Part shown: positions 1 to 4,990 of the stretch, piece by piece
Layout: each line of letters begins with the position of its first letter
Position numbering within the stretch: position 1 is the first letter of the stretch
Assembly: GCA_017629325.1 (NCBI GenBank)
Contig: JAGBXL010000156.1
Location: 1 to 5,821 of the forward strand
Reading direction: 5' to 3'
Length of the DNA: 5,821 nucleotides
Source: Clostridia bacterium
GTDB taxonomy: Bacteria; Bacillota; Clostridia; UMGS1810
The notes under the pieces: generated by a model
Told to the model about the DNA's origin: nothing
The model's database searches: none
The model's input: only the letters and a program-made list of their open reading frames with translations
Translations under genes and position numbers: made by a program

Positions 1-971
1 TTCCCTTGGCAAGCGTAACAAAAATAATGACAATGCTTCTTGCAATGGAAGAAATAGAGAAGGGAACAATGAAATACGACGATATCATAACTGCAAGTGC
101 CCATGCCAAAAGCTATGGCGGTTCAACCATCTTTCTCGAAGAAGGTGAACAGATGACAGTTAGAGATATCCTAAAAGGAATAGCAGTTGCCTCCGGTAAC
201 GACGCTGCAGTTGCCATGGGCGAACATATTGCCGGAACCGAAGCTCTTTTTGTTGAACGAATGAATAAGCGTGCGGCAGAATTGGGAATGAAAAACACTC
301 ATTTTGTAAACTGCAACGGGCTTGATGCCGACGGCCACTATTCAACAGCCCGCGATATAGCTATAATGTCGCGTGAGCTTATGAAACATGAAGATATTTT
401 TTCCTACACATCAATCTGGATGGATAGCTTAAGAAACGGTGAGTTTACTCTGTCAAACACCAATAAGCTTGTAAGATTTTACGATGGTTGCACAGGTCTT
501 AAAACTGGCAGCACCTCTAAGGCAAAATTTTGCATAAGTGCAACCGCAAAGAAAAATGGCATGCACCTTATAGCCGTTATTATGGCGGCAGACACATCTA
601 AACTTCGTCAGGCAGATGCCAGCACTCTTTTAAACTATGGCTTTTCAACCTATACATCTGCAAATGTGGTAAAAAAAGACACTGAAGTTGCAAAAGTTAA
701 AATTGCAAAATCCAGTGTCAAATCGGTTGGTGTTGTAACAGCTTCGGAATATAATTTCCTTAAGAAAAAAACAGATAATGCAGAAATAAAAACAAAAAAG
801 GAAATTAAACCTCAAAAAGCACCTGTCAAAAAAGGAGATGAGGCAGGCTATCTCACCATTCTTATAAACGGAGAAGAAAAAGAAAAAATAAAGCTTGTCT
901 ATGCCGATGATGCTCCAAAGGCAGGCTATCTGTTTGTTTTAAAAAATCTTATAAACGATTATGTGAGTTAA
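1..971 (+). CDS. D-alanyl-D-alanine carboxypeptidase (DacF/PBP5-type, peptidase S11), 5' end missing
   Basis: This low-molecular-weight penicillin-binding protein removes the terminal D-Ala from peptidoglycan stem pentapeptides outside the membrane. The frame is open to the left edge (first full codon at 3, Pro). The TTG at 6 is an internal Leu codon, because the residues read PLASVTKIMT, the usual context of the S11 nucleophile. All three family motifs are present, counted from the codon at 6: SVTK (3-6, catalytic Ser and Lys), SGN (63-65) and KTG (166-168). The catalytic domain runs to about 215. A Lys-rich beta domain (PBP5_C type, about 220-300) follows and contains an APVKKGDEAG stretch. 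The C-terminus is a short helix (about 303-321) that may be the membrane anchor, although it is only weakly amphipathic. The signal peptide and probably some 50-80 residues are missing at the left edge. The gene converges on the acetyltransferase gene and overlaps its last 23 bases. The family is certain; which paralogue (dacA, dacB or dacF) cannot be told. Confidence 0.95.
   Translation, partial: PLASVTKIMTMLLAMEEIEKGTMKYDDIITASAHAKSYGGSTIFLEEGEQMTVRDILKGIAVASGNDAAVAMGEHIAGTEALFVERMNKRAAELGMKNTHFVNCNGLDADGHYSTARDIAIMSRELMKHEDIFSYTSIWMDSLRNGEFTLSNTNKLVRFYDGCTGLKTGSTSKAKFCISATAKKNGMHLIAVIMAADTSKLRQADASTLLNYGFSTYTSANVVKKDTEVAKVKIAKSSVKSVGVVTASEYNFLKKKTDNAEIKTKKEIKPQKAPVKKGDEAGYLTILINGEEKEKIKLVYADDAPKAGYLFVLKNLINDYVS
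841..957 (+). repeat. Short direct repeat pair at the 3' end of the carboxypeptidase gene
   Basis: The 13-mer AGGCAGGCTATCT occurs at 841-853 and again at 919-931, 78 bases apart and in the same frame (both encode AGYL). A second 10-mer, CTTATAAACG, follows each copy (861-870 and 948-957). Similar pieces in the same order suggest an old local duplication, but they are short and could be chance in an AT-rich gene end. Confidence 0.5.
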
Positions 972-1506
972 ATTCTTCTTTAAGCATTCCATAAAATATC
1001 GTATCGTGATAACTGCCGTTTGAGTATGCCATCTGTCTCAAACGGCCTTCTTTTATAAATCCTAATTTTTCATGGAACTTTATAGAAGGCTCGTTATAGT
1101 CATAAATATAAACATTCACCTTGTTGTATCTTAATTCATTAAAATAGTAATTAAGCATAAGGCAAACAGCCTCGCTTCCGTAGCCCTTGCCTTTATATTC
1201 TTCCAAAAGAAACAATCCGTATTTAAAGCTTCCCATTCTTATGTCGCAGTCAAATGTAACAATAAACCCTGCGGCTTTTCCTTCGTTATTCTCTATAACA
1301 AACATAAAATCGTGGCCAAATCCCGAGCCTTTTAAATATTTTTCAATCCTCTTACCAAATTCCTTATCTGCAAGAGGAAAATCAATGTAGTCATATCTTC
1401 GCTGGGATTCTGTGTCCATATTGCCATATTTATCTGCAAAAAGAAATCCGTCTTTTTTATTGGCTGCTCTTAATCTTACTTTATTTCCCTTCCATATATT
1501 TTCCAT
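949..1506 (-). CDS. GNAT family N-acetyltransferase (RimJ/RimL-like, Acetyltransf_3 type)
   Basis: This is a cytoplasmic acetyl-CoA-dependent N-acetyltransferase of 185 residues, a full length for the family. The N-terminus has the usual KVRLRAANKKD opening (beta 1 and the start of helix 1). The acetyl-CoA pyrophosphate-binding motif A is YKGKGYGSEAV (104-114), giving the Q/R-x-x-G-x-G/A pattern. The segment NEPSIKFHEKLGF (138-150) is the classic N-x-x-x-x-x-x-x-x-x-G-F region of motif B, and HDTIFYGMLKEE (167-178) is the typical C-terminal strand. The substrate (a protein N-terminus, antibiotic or small amine) cannot be deduced. The ATG at 1506 is supported by AAAGGA (1520-1515) 8 bases upstream and by a near-consensus promoter before that. 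The last seven codons and stop overlap the end of the converging carboxypeptidase gene. The gene appears to be transcribed alone. Confidence 0.93.
   Translation of the reverse strand: MENIWKGNKVRLRAANKKDGFLFADKYGNMDTESQRRYDYIDFPLADKEFGKRIEKYLKGSGFGHDFMFVIENNEGKAAGFIVTFDCDIRMGSFKYGLFLLEEYKGKGYGSEAVCLMLNYYFNELRYNKVNVYIYDYNEPSIKFHEKLGFIKEGRLRQMAYSNGSYHDTIFYGMLKEEFNSHNRL
1015..1055 (+). terminator. Candidate intrinsic terminator for the carboxypeptidase gene, antisense inside the GNAT gene
   Basis: A perfect 10-bp inverted repeat, GCCGTTTGAG (1015-1024) and CTCAAACGGC (1037-1046), encloses a 12-base loop. It is followed at once on the plus strand by the T-rich tract CTTCTTTTA (1047-1055). It begins 43 bases after the carboxypeptidase stop. 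The other strand has no T tract after the stem, so it should act only on plus-strand transcripts. It lies wholly within the acetyltransferase coding region (residues about 154-164). The loop is rather long and the T tract is interrupted by one C, so efficiency is uncertain. Confidence 0.6.
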
Positions 1507-1579
1507 AATATAATTCCTTTCAAAATATAATCATATATATTATATAGTTTTATCATATTTCAGTCAAGTCGGTGAAAAG
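1507..1579 (+). promoter_or_regulatory. Divergent AT-rich spacer, probable but unresolved promoter region of the YihY-family gene
   Basis: The only upstream space for the plus-strand membrane protein gene is this 73-base spacer, which it shares with the minus-strand promoter. Two perfect plus-strand TATAAT hexamers occur (1509-1514 and 1526-1531), but neither has a convincing -35 at 16-18 bases. A weak pair TTTCAA (1518-1523) and TATATA (1541-1546) has 17-base spacing. Any plus-strand promoter here would overlap the GNAT promoter, so the two could interfere. The ribosome binding site is also poor: GGTGA (1571-1575) lies only 4 bases from the ATG. Confidence 0.35.
1539..1567 (-). promoter_or_regulatory. 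Sigma-A-type promoter of the GNAT gene
   Basis: On the minus strand TTGACT (1567-1562) is separated by exactly 17 bases from a perfect TATAAT (1544-1539). That is 11 of 12 consensus positions at ideal spacing. The predicted start of transcription is near 1532, giving a leader of about 25 bases that contains AAAGGA (1520-1515), 8 bases before the ATG at 1506. No operator-like palindrome stands out, so strong and perhaps constitutive expression is the simplest reading. Confidence 0.85.
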
Positions 1580-2398
1580 ATGACAAAAATAAAACCCTTA
1601 ATAAACAAATTAAAAATCTTTTTAAAAAGTGTAAAAAATGAGCATATCTCAAGCTTTGCAGCTCATGTTTCATTCTTTCTCATACTTTCATTTTTCCCAA
1701 TGATATCACTTATAATAAGCCTTATAAAGCTAAACGGTGGGGCTGTCCAAATATTTACAAATGTAATAATAAAGCTCCTTCCTTATATAGACCATAGCTA
1801 TGTAGAAAATATATTCACAGATTTTGGCTTAAAGGTAACATCGGTGATATCATTTTCCAGCTTACTTGCCGCATGGTCGTCGGGAAAAAGCTTTTATGCA
1901 CTTTATGAAGCGTTTTCTTCCATATTAAAATCAAAAAATCAAAAAGGATACTTTTTTCTTCGTTTTCGCTTTCTTTTATTTTCATTTATTTTTGCTTTGG
2001 TTATAGTGGTTTTGTTTTTTATTGGTGTCTTTGGCGGAAAAATCAATTCATTTATTCTTTATTATTTCCCCGACTATCCGTATATAATATCTTTTGTGCA
2101 AAAGCTTTTTGTATTCTTTGTTTTATTTATTATATTATTTTTTATATACCTGTTTTTACCCGAAAAAACAGACAGATTAAAATCTAAAGTCTGTTTTTTT
2201 GCATCGCTTTTTTCAGCCCTAATAATCTTTTTATATACTGCCATATTTTCTCTCTTCGCTAATATATATATTAAATATAGCTCGTTTTACGGTGGTATAG
2301 CCACATTTATAAGTGCAATGCTCTGGATATATGGAAGTATATATATATTGGTTTTGGGGTTTTGGTTAATAAAATGCAATATGAAAAACAACTCATAA
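1580..2398 (+). CDS. YihY/virulence factor BrkB family integral membrane protein
   Basis: This 272-residue polytopic membrane protein belongs to the YihY/BrkB family (once misnamed ribonuclease BN). Its molecular function is not settled, and transport or envelope roles have been suggested. A Lys-rich N-terminus is followed by the family opening SFAAHVSFFLILSFFPMIS (25-43), equivalent to the usual A-x-x-x-x-F-x-x-L-S-x-F-P pattern. Hydrophobic segments lie at about 24-50, 87-105 (weaker), 128-152, 170-194, 203-228 and 238-265. Two further family signatures are FLPEK (192-196) before the fifth segment, and the glycine-containing YGGIATFISAMLWIYGS (237-253) before the last. The C-terminus is short, as is common in Firmicutes members. 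The start at 1580 fits the family N-terminus, though its Shine-Dalgarno (GGTGA, 4 bases away) is weak. The last four codons and stop are part of the terminator hairpin that follows. Confidence 0.93.
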   Translation: MTKIKPLINKLKIFLKSVKNEHISSFAAHVSFFLILSFFPMISLIISLIKLNGGAVQIFTNVIIKLLPYIDHSYVENIFTDFGLKVTSVISFSSLLAAWSSGKSFYALYEAFSSILKSKNQKGYFFLRFRFLLFSFIFALVIVVLFFIGVFGGKINSFILYYFPDYPYIISFVQKLFVFFVLFIILFFIYLFLPEKTDRLKSKVCFFASLFSALIIFLYTAIFSLFANIYIKYSSFYGGIATFISAMLWIYGSIYILVLGFWLIKCNMKNNS

Positions 2399-2425
2399 AT
2401 CACTTTTGATTTATGAGTTGTTTTT
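2384..2425. terminator. Bidirectional intrinsic terminator between the YihY-family and S41 protease genes
   Basis: A perfect 19-bp inverted repeat (2384-2402 with 2407-2425) encloses a 4-base loop CTTT (2403-2406). Each outer arm is a run of A on one side and T on the other, so both strands end in a U tract after the hairpin (the plus-strand T run reaches 2426). The left arm includes the last codons and TAA stop (2396-2398) of the YihY-family gene. The protease stop (2433-2435 on the minus strand) lies 7 bases beyond the right arm. This is the only hairpin between two converging genes, so it probably serves both. Confidence 0.92.
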
Positions 2426-2432
2426 TGTTTAT

Positions 2433-3935
2433 TTATTCTGTAACCGACCAATCTTTTTTGTAATCCTGCCAGTTACCTTCTTTAAAAATTTCAACAGCCT
2501 TTTTATATGATGTGTCGCTTCTAACCTCAATTCCCTTTAACATACCGTCAAGCTTTGCCTGGGTGGTATAGTCCATAACACCGTAAGGGTAGAGCTCACT
2601 TGATTTCTGGAAATTAAGAGTCGCAATATATGTGTCATAATCAAAAACCTCATCGGGAACAAAGTTAAATAGTCCCACAAGTCTGAGTCTTTCCTCAATT
2701 GCCAGAACATCTTTTCCTGTGTCGCCCTGTTTCAAAATTCTTGAATATGTCATAGGCTCAATGTCAGCTCTTTCGTATTCCGAAATTTTATCAGGAGCTT
2801 TAACATCGGGAGTAACTCCAATCTTGTTTACTTTTCTGCCATTTGGTGAAAGATATTCTGCTTCGGTAATTTTAATACCGCCGCCAATTTTAAAGGGAAG
2901 AAGATTTTGCATAGTGCCTTTTCCAAAACTTGTTTCACCAATTACAATTCCCACTCCTGTATCCTGAATAGCTGCCGAAAAAGCCTCTGATGCACTTGCA
3001 CTTGCATTATTTATAAGAACTGCAAGGTTATATTTTGGTATTTCGTCTTTATTTTCAGCATAAAGTGTTGTAAATCTTAAAGGATTTTTGTATTCCAAAT
3101 GAATTGCAGGACCCGAAGGAATAAATAATGAAGCAACATCAACAAATTCGTTAAGCCCGCCGCCGGGGTTTCCCCTTAAATCAAAAATAATATCTTTTAT
3201 GTTTTTGCTGTCAAATTCTTTAAGTGCCTTTTCAACAAATTCACAGGCATTTGCATTAAATTCATTAAGCGATATATAGCCTATTTTACCATCTTCAACA
3301 ATCTGATAAAATCCGGCATCAATTGCAACTTTTCTTCTTATAAGTGTAACTTCTGTGGATACACCATTTCTTGAATAGATAATAGTAACGGGAGTATTTT
3401 CTTCGCCGATAACATTTTGCTTTGCAAGGTCAATATCAAGCCCACCAAGATAAACACCGCTTGCGTGTGTAATTATATCACCCTGAATAAGCCCTGCTTC
3501 TTTGGCGGGAGAATTGTCATATACTCTTGAAATAATAAGCCCGCTGTCGCTTGCTGTAACCAAAACACCTATTCCGCAAACCTCTGCCGACATTGCACCC
3601 ATAAAGCTGTCTAATTCTTCCTTTGTAAAATAAAAAGAGTAATCGTCAAGACCATCAAACATTCCTTTAAATGCACTGTCGAGAAGCTCGGGATTGTTTT
3701 TTATAATTTCAGTCAGTGCTGCTTTGTATAAATCAGCTTTATTTACATCAAATTTGTATCTTGTCATTATAATTGCCACAGCTTCGTTTATGTAGGCCGC
3801 GGCTTCATCGCCCGTAATAGCAGGTGTATTTTGAGCTTGTGTGCTGCCTTCCTGTGCTATTGTGCAAACCGCAGAAGAAAACACAAAAATAACACTTAAA
3901 ATAAGTGAAATAAGTTTCTTTAGTTTAAAATTCAT
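2433..3935 (-). CDS. S41 family C-terminal processing peptidase (CtpA/CtpB type) with PDZ and peptidoglycan-binding domains
   Basis: This exported serine protease of 500 residues would trim or degrade proteins outside the membrane. In order it has: a signal peptide (1-27, probable cleavage after TIA); a helical N-terminal region (about 42-112); a PDZ domain (about 115-200) with the CGIGVLV strand and NSPAKEAGL; the S41 protease domain (about 205-380); and a PG_binding_1 domain (about 402-467, from GDTGKDVLAIEERL). The active site is intact. Ser314 in ASASASE is followed 25 residues later by Lys339 in FGKGTMQ, with Gln343 four further on, the same Ser/Lys/Gln spacing as in known Ctp proteases. 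DLRGNPGGG (252-260) is the conserved substrate-binding loop. The ATG at 3935 follows the exported protein gene by 8 bases, with AGGGTG (3950-3945) 9 bases upstream. Firmicutes relatives act on envelope or sporulation signalling proteins; the target here is unknown. The tail after about 470 is Lys/Trp-rich and matches no domain I know. Confidence 0.96.
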   Translation of the reverse strand: MNFKLKKLISLILSVIFVFSSAVCTIAQEGSTQAQNTPAITGDEAAAYINEAVAIIMTRYKFDVNKADLYKAALTEIIKNNPELLDSAFKGMFDGLDDYSFYFTKEELDSFMGAMSAEVCGIGVLVTASDSGLIISRVYDNSPAKEAGLIQGDIITHASGVYLGGLDIDLAKQNVIGEENTPVTIIYSRNGVSTEVTLIRRKVAIDAGFYQIVEDGKIGYISLNEFNANACEFVEKALKEFDSKNIKDIIFDLRGNPGGGLNEFVDVASLFIPSGPAIHLEYKNPLRFTTLYAENKDEIPKYNLAVLINNASASASEAFSAAIQDTGVGIVIGETSFGKGTMQNLLPFKIGGGIKITEAEYLSPNGRKVNKIGVTPDVKAPDKISEYERADIEPMTYSRILKQGDTGKDVLAIEERLRLVGLFNFVPDEVFDYDTYIATLNFQKSSELYPYGVMDYTTQAKLDGMLKGIEVRSDTSYKKAVEIFKEGNWQDYKKDWSVTE

Positions 3936-3950
3936 TTATATCATCACCCT
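3936..3950 (-). promoter_or_regulatory. Ribosome binding site of the S41 protease overlapping the upstream stop codon
   Basis: AGGGTG (3950-3945) lies 9 bases before the ATG at 3935. The TGA stop (3946-3944) of the exported protein gene shares its first two bases with this site. Ribosomes finishing the first gene would therefore stop on the start site of the second, a classic arrangement for translational coupling. Confidence 0.8.
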
Positions 3951-4921
3951 GTAACATTTATATATTTAATTAAATTCGTTTTTTCATCAATAATAAAAAA
4001 GCAGTGTCTGTCAATAAGTGTAATGTTAATGTCGTCAGTTGTTTTTTTAATCATGCCCTCAAAAACATAAGTTTCGCTGTCATATTTATACACCATATAT
4101 GCACCCGATGTATTGTTTTTAAAAATAATCTCTCGGTCAAAATCATTGCATAAAAACATTCTTGCCTGAAAAATTTTGTAATTATCTTTAAGTTCACTTT
4201 CAAGTGAGGGAATGCTTGCAAAAATAATTTCATCATTTAAGGTAAAAATCTTAGCTTTCATTCCTCGTTTAAGATTGTAGGAGTAGGGCATAAGCTTATC
4301 TTTTTGGTGAACATAAAAGCTGTGCATTCTGCTGAATTCATATCTTTTTTCGCCGCTATCTGTACTCTGCACAATAATAATATTGTTTTTTTCAGAAAGA
4401 GCATCAGTAATAACACCCTCATAAAGCTCATATCCGTGAAGAGACTTTGCATAGCTTTCAAAGTGCATCAATAGCTTAAAAAGGGTTTTGTAGCTCAGTC
4501 TGTAATTCGGGTGCAGAAAATCACTTTCAAAATCAAGGAAACCTGCACTGCACATTACCCTGTATGCATATCTGTGTTTTTGGGTAATAAATCCAAAATC
4601 CTTAAAATGAGTAATTTTGTATTTTGAATCCTTAACTTCAGGTGCAAATCTTGAAAGGTCGTAAATAGCATCGGCATTTGTGGGATTGGCATTTGCAACT
4701 GTTTTTGCACCAAACCAAAAATTTATGATTTTATTGTACGTTTCAAGGTCAATAAATGAATCCATGCTAAATTTTTCATCATAATCCAAAACCTTTGAAA
4801 CCACACAAAGCCCATACGCTTCATATTCATCATACATATTTTTGTCTGATGCAAATACACTCGGGCATTTTATAAAAATAAGAACAACAAGAAGAAAAAG
4901 CAAATATCTTCCTTTTTTCAT
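3944..4921 (-). CDS. Exported protein of unknown function with two divergent SLH-like segments
   Basis: I do not recognise this 325-residue protein as a named family. It has a clear signal peptide (Lys/Arg start, hydrophobic core 6-17, likely cleavage after SVFA at 24), so it should be exported. Two segments, about 33-68 and 106-155, resemble degenerate S-layer homology (SLH) repeats. The second has FKD (106-108), then AYRVMCSAGFLDF (119-131), F135, P138, LS (142-143) and FKLL (148-151), matching the SLH pattern F-x-D, A-x-x-x-x-x-x-G, F-x-P, I/L-T/S. The first (AYGLCVVSKVLDYDEKF, 35-51) is weaker but aligns with the second. The rest (about 165-325) alternates short hydrophobic strands and polar turns, suggesting beta structure, with no catalytic motif I can name. 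The ATG at 4921 has GGAGGA (4932-4927) 5 bases upstream. It is coupled to the S41 protease gene, so a shared envelope role or a substrate/partner relation is possible but is inference. Confidence 0.85.
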   Translation of the reverse strand: MKKGRYLLFLLVVLIFIKCPSVFASDKNMYDEYEAYGLCVVSKVLDYDEKFSMDSFIDLETYNKIINFWFGAKTVANANPTNADAIYDLSRFAPEVKDSKYKITHFKDFGFITQKHRYAYRVMCSAGFLDFESDFLHPNYRLSYKTLFKLLMHFESYAKSLHGYELYEGVITDALSEKNNIIIVQSTDSGEKRYEFSRMHSFYVHQKDKLMPYSYNLKRGMKAKIFTLNDEIIFASIPSLESELKDNYKIFQARMFLCNDFDREIIFKNNTSGAYMVYKYDSETYVFEGMIKKTTDDINITLIDRHCFFIIDEKTNLIKYINVTG

Positions 4922-4932
4922 TTTCTTCCTCC
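4922..4932 (-). promoter_or_regulatory. Strong ribosome binding site of the exported protein gene
   Basis: GGAGGA (4932-4927) lies 5 bases before the ATG at 4921, within the run CGGAGGAAGAAA. It fixes the start codon and agrees with the signal peptide beginning at that Met. Confidence 0.85.
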
Positions 4933-4961
4933 GTATCTAAAGCTAATTTTAAATGGTTGAT

Positions 4962-4990
4962 ATTATCAGTCTAAAATCACATTTTTTCAG
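4962..4990 (-). promoter_or_regulatory. Candidate promoter for the exported protein/S41 protease pair
   Basis: On the minus strand CTGAAA (4990-4985, 4 of 6 to consensus) and GATAAT (4967-4962, 5 of 6) are separated by 17 bases. The -35 lies in the last codons of argS and the -10 just after its stop. The predicted start near 4955 would give a leader of about 33 bases before the ATG at 4921. No terminator hairpin is visible after argS, so read-through from argS is also possible. Confidence 0.4.

Noticed and set aside
6..8. TTG as the start codon of the carboxypeptidase
   Set aside because: It is only four residues before the active-site Lys (SVTK), the frame is open to the window edge, and the family has a signal peptide and N-terminal segment before this motif. 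The gene is cut by the window.
942..960. Intrinsic terminator for the GNAT gene at its own 3' end
   Set aside because: A T run follows on the minus strand, but only a 4-bp AATC/GATT stem precedes it, too weak to support. Where GNAT transcription ends is not visible.
1187..1390. Open frame on the plus strand inside the GNAT gene, and similar open frames antisense to or inside the carboxypeptidase, protease and exported protein genes
   Set aside because: They lie within well-supported genes, have no ribosome binding site or family resemblance, and read as shadows of the true frames.
3858..3935. Lipoprotein signal on the S41 protease (Cys24) or on the exported protein (Cys19)
   Set aside because: The residues before the Cys (SAV and FIK) do not fit the lipobox L-x-[A/G/S]-C pattern, and good signal peptidase I sites lie just after.
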